DNA from: Bacteroidaceae bacterium
GTDB lineage: Bacteria > Bacteroidota > Bacteroidia > Bacteroidales > Bacteroidaceae
Direction: 5' to 3'
Assembly (NCBI GenBank): GCA_024682035.1
Contig: JAIKZS010000146.1
Coordinates: 1 to 32,848 of the forward strand
DNA length: 32,848 bases
Position numbers and translations under genes: made by a program. Below are positions 18,070-28,386 of this stretch, in pieces (within the stretch, counting starts at the first letter, position 1; every line of letters begins with the position of its first letter). The notes beneath the pieces are model-generated. The model did no database searches. It was given only the letters and a program-made list of their open reading frames with translations, and was not told where the DNA came from.

Positions 18070-18528
18070 TTAAGGGTGGTATTTTTTCTCTTTTCTTACA
18101 TCTTTCCCTTCATACGCACAAATGGCTTCTACCCATTCTTCGCGTAAAGGAATAGACTCATGAGCCTTGAGATCATAAGTAACCATAACGGATGTTCCTA
18201 CACACTTTACCTCCTGAGTACGGACATCGATTACTCGCTGAGCCAATGTAAAACTTTTTGTGCCAATTGCTGTAACAGCGGTCTGCACAGCGATTTCATC
18301 TGTTCCATGTATTTGCGAAAGGAAATCTGCCGTAACATGCACAGCCACGATGCCTATAGCCGACCAATCGACATGAGGACAAACTGTTGCAAAATACTCA
18401 CTCTTTCCTAAATCGTAAAATTGGAAATACACCACATTATTTACATGGCCAAATCTATCGACATCACTAAATCGCAGTTGTATTGGCAAAGTGTGACGGT
18501 AACTGATATTATCACTCGGATTTTTCAT
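18070..18528 (-). CDS. Acyl-CoA thioesterase (4HBT, YbgC/FadM-like)
   Basis: LPIQLRFSDVDRFGHVNNVVYFQFYDLGKSEYF is a hotdog-fold thioesterase signature. Confidence 0.88.
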   Translation of the reverse strand: MKNPSDNISYRHTLPIQLRFSDVDRFGHVNNVVYFQFYDLGKSEYFATVCPHVDWSAIGIVAVHVTADFLSQIHGTDEIAVQTAVTAIGTKSFTLAQRVIDVRTQEVKCVGTSVMVTYDLKAHESIPLREEWVEAICAYEGKDVRKEKKYHP

Positions 18529-18557
18529 GAATTATTTTATTATCGCTGCAAAAATAG

Positions 18558-18565
18558 TAATTTTG
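18558..18565 (+). promoter_or_regulatory. Putative -7 element (TAATTTTG) for tsaC-like gene
   Basis: Matches TAnnTTTG about 60 nt upstream of the ATG at 18625. Confidence 0.4.
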
Positions 18566-18624
18566 CAAATGAAAACGGCAAGAATAAAAAAAGATTTGCC
18601 GTTGACCCCAAAAAAATTATAAAA

Positions 18625-19194
18625 ATGAACATAAATGATGATATTCGTAAGGCTTGCGAGGTGATGGAAAAGGGAGGCATAATCCTTTATCCTACAGACA
18701 CCATATGGGGCATTGGCTGTGATGCCACTAACGAAGAGGCCGTAAAACGTATATTCGAGATAAAACATAGGAGTGACAGCAAGGCCATGTTGGTTCTGAC
18801 TGACTCTGCAGCGAAACTGAATTATTATGTGAAAGAGGTGAACGATGTGGCCTGGGACCTGATTGAATTATCAGATAAACCTATGACTATCATTTACGAT
18901 GGGGCTCGTAATCTGGCCAAGAATCTTATTGCCGAAGATGGCAGTGTGGGCATCCGCATCACAAACGAAGCTTTTTCCAAGCAACTGTGTCAGAGATTCC
19001 GTAAAGCCATCGTTTCGACATCGGCCAACATAAGTGGCACTCCATCACCTGCTAATTTCAGTGAAATAAGCGAGGAGATTAAGAAGGCAGTGGACTACAT
19101 TGTTGAAAGCAGAAGAGATGAAAAGATTGAAGCTAAGCCATCAAGCATTATTAAACTTAGCGCTAAGGGGGAAATCAAAATTATCAGAATGTGA
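18625..19194 (+). CDS. L-threonylcarbamoyladenylate synthase (Sua5/YciO/YrdC family)
   Basis: GGIILYPTDTIWGIGCDATN, KAMLVLTDS, AIVSTSANISGTPSP. The track ORF opens at 18421, but conservation begins at MNINDDIRKACEVMEKGG (18625). Confidence 0.9.
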   Translation: MNINDDIRKACEVMEKGGIILYPTDTIWGIGCDATNEEAVKRIFEIKHRSDSKAMLVLTDSAAKLNYYVKEVNDVAWDLIELSDKPMTIIYDGARNLAKNLIAEDGSVGIRITNEAFSKQLCQRFRKAIVSTSANISGTPSPANFSEISEEIKKAVDYIVESRRDEKIEAKPSSIIKLSAKGEIKIIRM

Positions 19195-20993
19195 CTATGG
19201 AAAAACCTGTTACTAGAAAAACCCGATTGGAGCTATTCATAGAATGGAGAGAACAGCACATAAAAGAAAGACAATTTGTGCTGGTTTTAAGTTTTCTCGT
19301 GGGCTTAGGTTGTGCATTGGCGGCTTGGATATTAAAAATGCTCATAGCTTGGATACAGTCCTTCTTAACGGGTAGTTTTATTAGCTCAGAGGCCAACTTC
19401 CTTTATTTAGTCTATCCCGTAATTGGCATCTTCATTACAGGACTTTTTATTCGCCATATTGTAAAAGATGACATCAGTCATGGTGTAACAAAAATTCTTT
19501 ATGCTATTTCCAAACGCGAAGGGCATATAAAGAAGCACAACACGTGGTCGAGCCTGATAGCCAGCTCAATAACCATTGGTTTTGGTGGGTCGGTAGGAGC
19601 AGAGGCACCTATTGTACTAACTGGATCTTCCATAGGTTCGCAACTGGGCACTATTTTTAAGATGCCTCAAAACATTTTAATGCTATTGGTTGGTTGCGGA
19701 GCTGCAGGAGCTGTAGCAGGTATCTTCAAGGCGCCTATTGCCGGACTTGTCTTTACGATTGAGGTCATTATGATTGACCTGACTATGAATTCACTTTTAC
19801 CCTTACTCATAGCTTCTGTAACTGCAGCGACAGTAGCTTATTTTACCACGGGGCAAAATGCTATGTTTGAATTTCACCTTGACGAGGCTTTCCAACTAGA
19901 ACGAATACCTTATGTTATCTTATTGGGCATTTTTTGTGGATTGGTTTCATTGTATTTCACTCGGGCCATGAATGCCACAGAAAACTTATTTGGAAAGTTG
20001 CAGAAAAATTGGCAGAAACTCGTTGTAGGAGGCCTTATCCTGAGCATACTTATTTTCTTGTTCCCACCTCTTTATGGAGAAGGATATGATACTATTACAT
20101 TATTGCTAAACGGAACAGCTGAACAAGATTGGAATGCTGTAATGAATAACTCTTTGTTCTATGGGCATAACAATTGGCTGATTGTTTTCCTGATATTAAT
20201 TCTGCTTACAAAAGTATTTGCCTCTAGTGCTACGAATGGCGGTGGAGGTTGTGGTGGTGTATTTGCACCTTCATTGTTTTTAGGATGTATAGCTGGCTTT
20301 ATTTTTGCTCACTACAGCAACACCATTGAGTTTACTTACTATTTGCCTGAAAAAAACTTTGCTTTAATGGGCATGGCTGGCATCATGAGTGGTGTTATGC
20401 ATGCCCCGTTAACAGGAGTTTTCCTCATTGCCGAGCTGACCGGAGGGTATGATTTGTTCTTGCCGTTGCTTATTGTTTCTGTAAGTGCATATTTAACAAT
20501 CATTGTATTTGAGCCTCATAGCATTTATTCTATGCGACTGGCCAAAAAGGGTGAGCTACTTACACACCACAAAGACAAAGCTATTTTAACGCTGATGAAA
20601 ACCGAAAACGTGGTTGAAAAAGACTTTAAGACTGTGCGACCAGAGATGGACATGGGCGAGATGATAGGTATAATAGCCACATCAAAACGAAACATCTTCC
20701 CCGTGGTTGACGAAGAGGGGAAATTAATGGGCTTAGTTTTGCTTGACAGTATTCGTAACATCATGTTCAGGCAGGAGCTATATCACATATTTACAGTTAA
20801 GAAACTAATGGTTTCACCTCCTGGCAGGTTATTATATAATGACAACATGGAACAAGTAATGAAGAAATTTGACGAAACAAATGCTTGGAACTTGCCAGTG
20901 GTGGATGAAACTGGAAAATATATAGGCTTTGTTTCGAAATCAAAAATCTTCAATTCTTACCGAGGCATGTTACTAAACCTCACTGCAGAATAG
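19191..20993 (+). CDS. ClC-family chloride channel/transporter with C-terminal CBS domains
   Basis: GFGGSVGAEAPIVLTGSSIGS, GAAGAVAGIFKAPIAGLVFTIE, GGGGCGGVFAPSLFLG, two CBS-like domains at the C-terminus. Start GTG 19191 or ATG 19197. Confidence 0.93.
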   Translation: MTMEKPVTRKTRLELFIEWREQHIKERQFVLVLSFLVGLGCALAAWILKMLIAWIQSFLTGSFISSEANFLYLVYPVIGIFITGLFIRHIVKDDISHGVTKILYAISKREGHIKKHNTWSSLIASSITIGFGGSVGAEAPIVLTGSSIGSQLGTIFKMPQNILMLLVGCGAAGAVAGIFKAPIAGLVFTIEVIMIDLTMNSLLPLLIASVTAATVAYFTTGQNAMFEFHLDEAFQLERIPYVILLGIFCGLVSLYFTRAMNATENLFGKLQKNWQKLVVGGLILSILIFLFPPLYGEGYDTITLLLNGTAEQDWNAVMNNSLFYGHNNWLIVFLILILLTKVFASSATNGGGGCGGVFAPSLFLGCIAGFIFAHYSNTIEFTYYLPEKNFALMGMAGIMSGVMHAPLTGVFLIAELTGGYDLFLPLLIVSVSAYLTIIVFEPHSIYSMRLAKKGELLTHHKDKAILTLMKTENVVEKDFKTVRPEMDMGEMIGIIATSKRNIFPVVDEEGKLMGLVLLDSIRNIMFRQELYHIFTVKKLMVSPPGRLLYNDNMEQVMKKFDETNAWNLPVVDETGKYIGFVSKSKIFNSYRGMLLNLTAE

Positions 20994-20996
20994 AAA

Positions 20997-21062
20997 AGGT
21001 TTTAGTAGTAGTAAGCTGAGGTTTTAGTAGTAGTAAGCCTGTTGTTTAATAGTAATAAACAG
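20997..21062. repeat. 22-bp tandem repeat array (two near-identical units plus one degenerate)
   Basis: AGGTTTTAGTAGTAGTAAGC at 20997-21016 and 21019-21038 (20/20 identical), then degenerate GTTGTTTAATAGTAATAAAC at 21041-21060 in the same 22-bp phase. Confidence 0.88.
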
Positions 21063-21098
21063 GATGACGAGGAATAGATATTTTTGATATAATATATA

Positions 21099-22085
21099 AT
21101 GAATAGTAAAAGTCAAACCAAAGATAGCCTAAGAATAGTGTATATGGGCACTCCAGATTTTGCCGTAGAATCGCTGCGTTGTCTGGTAGAAGGCGGATAC
21201 AATGTGGTAGGTGTTATAACCATGCCCGACAAGCCCGCTGGCAGAGGACACAAAATTCAGTTCTCGCCCGTTAAACAATATGCCTTAGAGCACAACCTGC
21301 CCTTATTACAACCAGAGAAACTAAAGGACGAAAGTTTTATAGAAACACTTAGGGCTTGGCAAGCAGATTTGCAAATTGTGGTGGCATTTAGAATGTTGCC
21401 CGAGATTGTATGGAGTATGCCAAAATATGGTACTTTCAATTTACATGCTTCATTATTACCACAATACCGTGGTGCAGCTCCCATCAACTGGGCTGTTATG
21501 AATGGTGACAAAGAAACTGGCATCACCACCTTCTTCTTGAAACACGAGATTGATACAGGAGAAGTTATTCAGCAGGTTAAAGTGCCCATTGCCGATACTG
21601 ATGATGTGGGTATGGTACACGACAAGTTAATGGTGCTAGGAGGAAAGCTGGTGACAGAAACGGTAGATGCTATCATTAACGGTACCGTAAAGTCAATACC
21701 GCAAGAGAATATGATTGCAGACGAAACGCTACGTCCTGCTCCTAAGATTTTTAAAGACACTTGTCGCATTAATTGGAGCAACAATGTGGAAACAATCTAT
21801 AATCATGTGCGAGGTTTATCGCCCTACCCAACGGCATGGACAGAGTTGCATCAGTCTGAAACAGAATCGCCTATACCTGTAAAAATATATCAAACAGCAA
21901 AGATTCTAAAAACCCACAACTATCTGGCAGGCAGCATTGTTACTGATGGAAAAACTTACCTGCATGTAGCAGCAACTGACGGATTTATTGACATCAAATC
22001 TTTGCAACTGCCTGGAAAGAAGCGCTTACAAACTGAAGAATTATTACGAGGATTCAAGATAATAAACCAATGCTATTTTAAATAA
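21099..22085 (+). CDS. fmt: Methionyl-tRNA formyltransferase
   Basis: RIVYMGTPDFAVESLRCL, MPDKPAGRGHKIQFSPVKQYAL, NLHASLLPQYRGAAPINWAVMNGDKETGITTF. Confidence 0.96.
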   Translation: MNSKSQTKDSLRIVYMGTPDFAVESLRCLVEGGYNVVGVITMPDKPAGRGHKIQFSPVKQYALEHNLPLLQPEKLKDESFIETLRAWQADLQIVVAFRMLPEIVWSMPKYGTFNLHASLLPQYRGAAPINWAVMNGDKETGITTFFLKHEIDTGEVIQQVKVPIADTDDVGMVHDKLMVLGGKLVTETVDAIINGTVKSIPQENMIADETLRPAPKIFKDTCRINWSNNVETIYNHVRGLSPYPTAWTELHQSETESPIPVKIYQTAKILKTHNYLAGSIVTDGKTYLHVAATDGFIDIKSLQLPGKKRLQTEELLRGFKIINQCYFK

Positions 22086-22092
22086 TGTGCTT

Positions 22093-22743
22093 ATGAAACC
22101 TATCATCTCTCCTTCTATCCTATCGGCCGACTTCGCTCATTTGGCTGATGAAATAGACATGCTGAACCAAAGTGAAGCCGACTGGATTCATTGTGACATC
22201 ATGGATGGTGTGTTTGTGCCAAACATTTCTTTTGGCTTCCCAGTACTAAAGCATGTAGTTAAACTGTCTAACAAGCCACTTGATGTACACTTGATGATTG
22301 TGCAACCAGAGAAGTTTATTCCAGAAATCAAAGCCTTGGGTGCCTATATCATGAATGTACATTATGAAACCTGCCCGCATTTACATCGTGTAATACAACA
22401 AATTCGTGATGCTGGCATGGAACCGGCTGTTACGCTGAATCCTTCTACACCTGTTTCGATGTTAAAAGACATCATAAACGATGTTTACATGGTTTTGTTA
22501 ATGGGTGTCAACCCTGGTTTTGGCGGACAAAAATTTATTGAAAACACGGTAAAGAAGACAAGAGAGCTACGTGATTTAATTAATGAATCGGGCTCACATG
22601 CTTTAATTGAGATTGACGGAGGAGTAAACATCAATACAGGAGCGAGACTCATTGAGGCAGGAGCCGATGTCTTGGTGGCAGGCAATGCCGTTTTCTCGGC
22701 AGCTGATCCTATAGCTGCCATTGAAGCCCTGAAAAATCTTTAG
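22093..22743 (+). CDS. rpe: Ribulose-phosphate 3-epimerase
   Basis: ISPSILSADFAHLADEI, WIHCDIMDGVFVPNISFG, LDVHLMI, VLLMGVNPGFGGQKFI, IEIDGGVN. Start ATG 22093 or GTG 22087. Confidence 0.96.
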   Translation: MKPIISPSILSADFAHLADEIDMLNQSEADWIHCDIMDGVFVPNISFGFPVLKHVVKLSNKPLDVHLMIVQPEKFIPEIKALGAYIMNVHYETCPHLHRVIQQIRDAGMEPAVTLNPSTPVSMLKDIINDVYMVLLMGVNPGFGGQKFIENTVKKTRELRDLINESGSHALIEIDGGVNINTGARLIEAGADVLVAGNAVFSAADPIAAIEALKNL

Positions 22744-22748
22744 CATTT

Positions 22749-24326
22749 ATGCTGTCAACAGCCATTCAACGACATCCGTCTATCAGGTTATTATTGCCCC
22801 TGGCTGTTGGCATTGCTATTAGATGGTATATCCCTATAACTCATCTTGAATGGGTATGGGTACTTTTACTTTTTGCTTGGTTAGTTGCAGTCTCAGAAGT
22901 TATTTTTAACAAGAGGCACGACTGGATATTTGCTGCCGCATTAAATATAACAATCATTTGCTGTGGGTACCTACTTACTTCTTGGCAATTATCAAAAACC
23001 GATTATACCTTTAGCGACCAACCTGGTCATTACATCGCTATAGTAAAGAAGCCTCCTCAAGAAAAGCCTCGCACATATTTACTTGAGGCCAATGTGTACG
23101 AGCTGGGCAAAAAGTCGCATGACTTTCTCTTGTATGTGGCTAAAGATGATTCTTCAGCCACAATCGTGCAGGGGGACACCATATTATTATATGCTAAATT
23201 ACAACCCCCAAATAATGACTTTACGGGAGATTTTGATTACGTAAGCTACCTTAAGCGTAAAGGGATTACTGGCACCGGATATATTAAAGCGGGGCATTGG
23301 ATAGTTAAAGGGCATAATGACGTGAAAGACTGGATACAGCAATGTCAGGATTTACGTACAGCTATTATCGACAAATTTAAAAGCTTAGGTTTTAGTGGCG
23401 ATGCTTTCGCCATTATAACAGCCTTAACAACAGGCATTAAAGATGATTTGAGCGATGAGATACGTGAGACTTATTCAATTGCCGGTGTTAGTCATGTATT
23501 GGCTTTATCAGGCTTGCACATCGGACTTGTTTACGGATTCATGCTGTTGCTCTTCATGCCTTTATGGAAACGAGCATCTTATATAAAACTGCCATCTATC
23601 TGTCTTATCATTGGCACATTATGGATATATGCTATCTTCACAGGTTTATCAACCTCTGTTGTCCGTTCAACCATCATGTTCAGCATACACGCCATTGCTT
23701 CATTCAAGGAGGAGCATCCTGCAGGTCTGCATATCTTAACATTTACTGCTTTTGGAATGTTATTATATAACCCATTATGGCTTTTCGATGTAGGTTTTCA
23801 GCTCTCTTTCATTGCAGTTGCATCCATTCTTATCCTTCAGCCCCGAATAGCTTTAATTGTACCAGATCCCAAACTTAATGTGATAAAAAAGATAAAAGAT
23901 ATTATGACAGTATCAATTGCTGCACAAATAGGTACAGCTCCATTGGTAATTCTGTACTTCCATCGTTTTTCGACGCATTTCTTGCTCAGTAATTTACTCG
24001 TATTACCGCTAATAACAATAATCATGTATGGAGCTGTTATGATGCTATTTACAACTCCTTTGCCTGGAATACAACAATGGGTTGCTGAAGGTGTCAACAG
24101 CTTGATAGAGGTATTAAACGGATTATTGTATCAACTGGCAGGTATGCCATTAGCATCTATTGACAACCTAAGGACCAACGCTTTAGAAATTGCTTTATTC
24201 TACTGCTGTGTATATCTTTTTATACGGTATTTAAACCTCCGCACTGCATGCAGGGCTATCAGCACCTTATTAGCAACATGGCTAATGGTTGGGTGCCATC
24301 TAATAAGCACCATAATGAGGTTATAA
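22749..24326 (+). CDS. ComEC/Rec2-family membrane protein
   Basis: Polytopic; YSIAGVSHVLALSGLHIGLVYGF competence-domain signature; DFDYVSYLKRKGITGTGYI; no metallo-beta-lactamase domain visible. Confidence 0.88.
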   Translation: MLSTAIQRHPSIRLLLPLAVGIAIRWYIPITHLEWVWVLLLFAWLVAVSEVIFNKRHDWIFAAALNITIICCGYLLTSWQLSKTDYTFSDQPGHYIAIVKKPPQEKPRTYLLEANVYELGKKSHDFLLYVAKDDSSATIVQGDTILLYAKLQPPNNDFTGDFDYVSYLKRKGITGTGYIKAGHWIVKGHNDVKDWIQQCQDLRTAIIDKFKSLGFSGDAFAIITALTTGIKDDLSDEIRETYSIAGVSHVLALSGLHIGLVYGFMLLLFMPLWKRASYIKLPSICLIIGTLWIYAIFTGLSTSVVRSTIMFSIHAIASFKEEHPAGLHILTFTAFGMLLYNPLWLFDVGFQLSFIAVASILILQPRIALIVPDPKLNVIKKIKDIMTVSIAAQIGTAPLVILYFHRFSTHFLLSNLLVLPLITIIMYGAVMMLFTTPLPGIQQWVAEGVNSLIEVLNGLLYQLAGMPLASIDNLRTNALEIALFYCCVYLFIRYLNLRTACRAISTLLATWLMVGCHLISTIMRL

Positions 24327-24351
24327 TATTGCTAATTACAATCTTTTTCAT

Positions 24352-24359
24352 TACTTTTG
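24352..24359 (+). promoter_or_regulatory. Putative -7 element (TACTTTTG) for nrnA-like gene
   Basis: Matches TAnnTTTG, 25 nt upstream of ATG 24384. Confidence 0.45.
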
Positions 24360-24383
24360 CCACGCAAACAATTAGGATAAATT

Positions 24384-25436
24384 ATGCTAACTGAAATCAT
24401 AGAACGTGAACATATAACAAGGTTTACAGAGTGGTTATCTGACTGCCAAAAATTTGTTATCGTGGCTCATACCAACCCCGATGGTGATGCCATTGGTTCT
24501 TCTTTGGCTTTGTATCATTATTTGCAACATTTACAGAAAAAAGCATGGGTGATTTTGCCTAACCAATTCCCTGATTTCTTAGGATGGCTACCTGGAGCGG
24601 ATAGCGTTTTATTTTACAACCGACATAAGGACGAGGCAAACAAGAGAATTGAAGAAGCTGATGTGATTTGTTGCATGGATTTTAATAGGTTAGATCGCAT
24701 TGATGAGATGGCAACAAAAATAAATGAGTCTAAATCCAGAAAAATTTTGTTAGACCACCATCTTGGTCCTGATCAATTTGCTAACATCATAATCTCACAT
24801 CCTAATCAATCTTCTACGTGCGAACTCCTATTTCGCTTTCTCTTTGACTTAGGATACTTTGAACAGATGAATGTCATGGTTGCTACCTGTATATACACAG
24901 GAATGATGACTGATACGGGCGGTTTTACTTATAATTCCAACAATCCTGAAATATTCTCTATTGTCAGTATGCTACTTAGCAAACAGGTTGACAAGGACCT
25001 TATATACAGAAAGGTGAATTATAATTTTACGGCAAACCGGTTGTATTTACAAGGACATATACTTGCTGGTATGGAGGTCTTGCCCGAATACCACACGGCC
25101 CTATTGACCTTGTCAAACGATCAGCAACAACATTTTCATTATGAAAAAGGTGACAGCGAAGGATTTGTGAACATGCCGCTTCAAATTAAAGAGGTTATTT
25201 TTACCTGTTTTTTGAGAGAAGATAAAGAGAAAAATTTGGTAAAAGTATCGCTGCGCTCTATTGGTGATTTTCCGTGTAATGTGGTGGCAGAGGAATTTAA
25301 TGGTGGAGGACATAAAAATGCTTCGGGTGGTGAGCTTCGAAAGATAGATATCAAAGAAGCAGCTGAACAGTTTAAGAAAGTTCTTAAAAAATATAAAAGC
25401 TTGCTTGATGAATGCTATAATCAGCACCCCAAGTAA
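24384..25436 (+). CDS. DHH/DHHA1 phosphoesterase (bifunctional oligoribonuclease/PAP phosphatase NrnA-like)
   Basis: FVIVAHTNPDGDAIGSSLALYHYL, LLDHHLG, TGMMTDTGGFTYNSNNPEIF, FNGGGHKNASGG. Confidence 0.92.
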   Translation: MLTEIIEREHITRFTEWLSDCQKFVIVAHTNPDGDAIGSSLALYHYLQHLQKKAWVILPNQFPDFLGWLPGADSVLFYNRHKDEANKRIEEADVICCMDFNRLDRIDEMATKINESKSRKILLDHHLGPDQFANIIISHPNQSSTCELLFRFLFDLGYFEQMNVMVATCIYTGMMTDTGGFTYNSNNPEIFSIVSMLLSKQVDKDLIYRKVNYNFTANRLYLQGHILAGMEVLPEYHTALLTLSNDQQQHFHYEKGDSEGFVNMPLQIKEVIFTCFLREDKEKNLVKVSLRSIGDFPCNVVAEEFNGGGHKNASGGELRKIDIKEAAEQFKKVLKKYKSLLDECYNQHPK

Positions 25437-25499
25437 CTAAATAAGGTTAAAAATTGCAAGCTTTCGGGCTACAGTTTCGTACATTAGAATGAAATGACC

Positions 25500-25507
25500 T
25501 ATTTTTG
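25500..25507 (+). promoter_or_regulatory. Putative -7 element (TATTTTTG) for DUF4827-like lipoprotein gene
   Basis: Matches TAnnTTTG, 21 nt upstream of ATG 25528. Confidence 0.4.
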
Positions 25508-25527
25508 CAAATAAAAATAAGTATAAA

Positions 25528-26148
25528 ATGAAGAAACTTGTTTTATGTATTATTAGCTTTGTCGCTGTTTGCATAGTTTTTAATGCTTGCTCTGACAGTG
25601 TTACTTACGCAGAACTACTGAATGAGGAGAAAGATGCTATTAAGAATTTTATCAAGGACAACGACATCAAAGTTATTACACAGAAAGAATTTCAAGATGC
25701 TGGTTGCGTGACCGATGTAAGCAAAAATGAATATGTTCAGACTACGAGTGGTGTTTATATGCAGATAATCGACAAAGGGTCTGATGAATTAGCCGACACT
25801 ATTCGTAACAATGATATGGTGCTTGCACGTTACGCAGAATACCGACTGGAAAAAGATAGTGCTGCTACATTTGTTATGAGCAACCTCAATGTCGCCCAAA
25901 TTGCGCAAGTAGATATTTTCCGCTACCAAAAAACAAGCACAGGTGTTTCTGGTCTTTTTAGCGCCGGAATGATGTATTATGTCTATAGCAGCCAAAATGT
26001 TCCCCAAGGTTGGCTTATCCCATTCAATTACATCCGTGATGGGGCACGAGTAAAACTCATTGTTCCTTCAAAAATGGGCCATGAAACCGCCATGAGCGCA
26101 GTGAAAGCATATTTTTACGATATTCATAAATTTCAATTATATAGATAA
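25528..26148 (+). CDS. Lipoprotein, DUF4827-like / FKBP-related hypothetical
   Basis: Lipobox VCIVFNACSD; gene context directly upstream of glmM. Family assignment from recall of similar Bacteroidetes proteins, not tested. Confidence 0.6.
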   Translation: MKKLVLCIISFVAVCIVFNACSDSVTYAELLNEEKDAIKNFIKDNDIKVITQKEFQDAGCVTDVSKNEYVQTTSGVYMQIIDKGSDELADTIRNNDMVLARYAEYRLEKDSAATFVMSNLNVAQIAQVDIFRYQKTSTGVSGLFSAGMMYYVYSSQNVPQGWLIPFNYIRDGARVKLIVPSKMGHETAMSAVKAYFYDIHKFQLYR

Positions 26149-26149
26149 A

Positions 26150-27535
26150 ATGACCTTAATTAAATCTATTTCAGGCATTCGCGGCACTATAGGTGGTAGT
26201 GCGAGTAAAGGTTTGACGCCTTTAGACATTGTTAAGTTTACTTCTGCATATGCTACTTTGATTAGGAGAACTTGCACCATAAAAAACAATAAGATAGTTG
26301 TTGGTCGTGATGCTCGCATTTCAGGTCCTATGGTACGTAACGTAGTTGTAGGTACTTTGATGGGCATGGGATGGGATGTGGTTGATATTGATCTTGCTAC
26401 TACCCCAACGACAGAGCTGGCCGTTACCATGGAAGGGGCCAGCGGTGGAATTATCCTCACAGCGTCTCATAATCCTAAACAATGGAATGCATTGAAATTG
26501 CTGAATGAAAAAGGAGAATTCCTGAACAAAGAAGAAGGCAATGAAGTGTTACGCATAGCTGAAGCTGAAGACTTTGACTATGCTGAAGTTGACAAGTTGG
26601 GCAACTATCGTAAAGACCTATCATATAATCAGAAGCATATTGATGCTGTATTGGCTTTACCTTTGGTTGATATAACAGCTATTCGGAATGCTCATTTCCG
26701 CGTTGCTATTGATACAGTAAACTCAGTTGGAGGTATAATTCTTCCCGCATTATTAAAGCAATTGGGCGTGGAAACCGTAACAGGACTTTATACTGAGCCT
26801 TCAGGTGATTTCCAGCATAACCCTGAGCCACTGGAAAAGAATCTAAGTGACATTATGCAGCTGATGAAAAAGGGTAATCATGATGTAGCCTTTGTTGTAG
26901 ATCCAGATGTAGATCGTTTAGCTATGATTTGTGAAAACGGGAAAATGTATGGTGAAGAATACACATTGGTTACTGTAGCAGATTATATCTTAAAACACAC
27001 ACCAGGCAATACAGTATCTAATCTGAGCTCTACCCGTGCATTACGAGATGTTACACGCAATTATGGCATGCAATATTATGCTTCTGCGGTTGGCGAAGTT
27101 AATGTAACAACCAAAATGAAAGAAGTGGGAGCTGTAATAGGTGGCGAAGGCAATGGTGGAGTTATTTATCCTGCCATTCATTATGGACGTGACGCTTTAG
27201 TGGGCATTGCTCTATTACTTAGCCACATTGCACACGAAGGCAAAAAGGTAAGCGAACTACGTGCCACTTATCCTTCTTACTTTATGGCAAAAAATCGTAT
27301 TGACCTTAAGCCAGACACAGATGTACCAAGTATATTGGCTAAAGTAAAAGAATTATATAAGAAAGAAGAAATTAATGACATAGATGGTGTAAAGATTGAC
27401 TTTGCCGATGCTTGGGTGCATTTAAGGAGTAGCAATACTGAGCCTATTATCCGAGTATATAGCGAGGCTTCATCACCTGAAAAGGCTGAGGCTATTGGGC
27501 AGAAAGTAATGTCTGTAGTTATGGAGTTGATTTAA
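26150..27535 (+). CDS. glmM: Phosphoglucosamine mutase / phosphomannomutase family
   Basis: ISGIRGTIGG, VVGRDARISGPMV, GGIILTASHNPKQWNALKLL, VVDPDVDRLAMI, VIGGEGNGGVIYP. Confidence 0.92.
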   Translation: MTLIKSISGIRGTIGGSASKGLTPLDIVKFTSAYATLIRRTCTIKNNKIVVGRDARISGPMVRNVVVGTLMGMGWDVVDIDLATTPTTELAVTMEGASGGIILTASHNPKQWNALKLLNEKGEFLNKEEGNEVLRIAEAEDFDYAEVDKLGNYRKDLSYNQKHIDAVLALPLVDITAIRNAHFRVAIDTVNSVGGIILPALLKQLGVETVTGLYTEPSGDFQHNPEPLEKNLSDIMQLMKKGNHDVAFVVDPDVDRLAMICENGKMYGEEYTLVTVADYILKHTPGNTVSNLSSTRALRDVTRNYGMQYYASAVGEVNVTTKMKEVGAVIGGEGNGGVIYPAIHYGRDALVGIALLLSHIAHEGKKVSELRATYPSYFMAKNRIDLKPDTDVPSILAKVKELYKKEEINDIDGVKIDFADAWVHLRSSNTEPIIRVYSEASSPEKAEAIGQKVMSVVMELI

Positions 27536-27560
27536 ACATCAGTTTCTTTTATAAAAAACG

Positions 27561-27592
27561 AAGGGAGACATTTTTGTCTCCCTTTTGTTTTT
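27561..27592. terminator. Intrinsic terminator between glmM and convergent ABC ATPase gene
   Basis: AAGGGAGACA-tttt-TGTCTCCCTT followed by TTGTTTTTT. Confidence 0.88.
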
Positions 27593-27612
27593 TATATTGG
27601 CATGATAGTTTT

Positions 27613-28386
27613 CTAGTTATGCTGTTCGTGTTCTTCGACTTCTTTTACTTTTTTGAATAAATCGGAAGCAAAAATAAAATCATTCAATTTTTGATTGGTA
27701 GAAGAAATAACGTCTTTACTAGCACCTCTCCACTCCAAGCTACCTTTATGAATAAAAATAATACTTTCACCAATACCCATCACAGAATTCATATCATGTG
27801 TATTAATAATAGTCGTCATATTATATTCATGCGTTATACTCTGTATTAATTCGTCAATTACGAGTGAAGTTTTTGGGTCAAGACCTGAATTGGGCTCATC
27901 ACAAAAAAGATATTGAGGATTAAGAGCTATAGCACGAGCTATAGCAACACGTTTCTGCATTCCTCCGCTAATCTCGCCGGGGAACTTGTCATGTGCATCA
28001 GTCATAAGATTAACACGTTCCAAACAGAAACGAGCTCGCCGGGTACGCTCGCGCAAAGTGTCATTGCTGAACATATTCAATGGGAACATCACATTCTCTA
28101 ATACAGTCATAGAATCAAATAAAGCGGCACTCTGAAAAATCATACCCATCTCTCGACGAAGCAACTTCTTCTCTTGTTTACCCAAACTAAGGAAATCACG
28201 ACCATCATAAAGCAATTGACCACAATCTGGCGTTAGTAGCCCTACAATACACTTCATCAGTACGGTCTTACCAGATCCACTTTGACCTATAACAAGATTA
28301 GTCTTACCATTTTCAAAGATAGCACTGATATCCTTTAATACATCAAGACCATCAAAAGACTTGCATATGCCTCTCAATTCAATCAT
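27613..28386 (-). CDS. ABC transporter ATP-binding protein (MlaF/Ttg2A-like)
   Basis: [20 protein letters not shown] Walker [39 protein letters not shown] is typical of Mla-type ATPases. Confidence 0.9.
   Translation of the reverse strand: MIELRGICKSFDGLDVLKDISAIFENGKTNLVIGQSGSGKTVLMKCIVGLLTPDCGQLLYDGRDFLSLGKQEKKLLRREMGMIFQSAALFDSMTVLENVMFPLNMFSNDTLRERTRRARFCLERVNLMTDAHDKFPGEISGGMQKRVAIARAIALNPQYLFCDEPNSGLDPKTSLVIDELIQSITHEYNMTTIINTHDMNSVMGIGESIIFIHKGSLEWRGASKDVISSTNQKLNDFIFASDLFKKVKEVEEHEQHN

Noticed and set aside
18421-18624. N-terminal extension of the tsaC-like ORF
   Set aside because: The extension overlaps the divergent thioesterase gene and lacks conserved residues; the start at 18625 fits the family and the promoter-like element at 18558.
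20997-21062. CRISPR array interpretation of the 22-bp repeats
   Set aside because: Units are directly tandem with only a 2-nt spacer and there are no cas genes; this is a simple tandem repeat.
25113-25427. 104-aa minus-strand ORF
   Set aside because: Antisense to the nrnA-like gene; Phe/Leu/Ile-rich composition reflects the complement of Lys/Glu codons.
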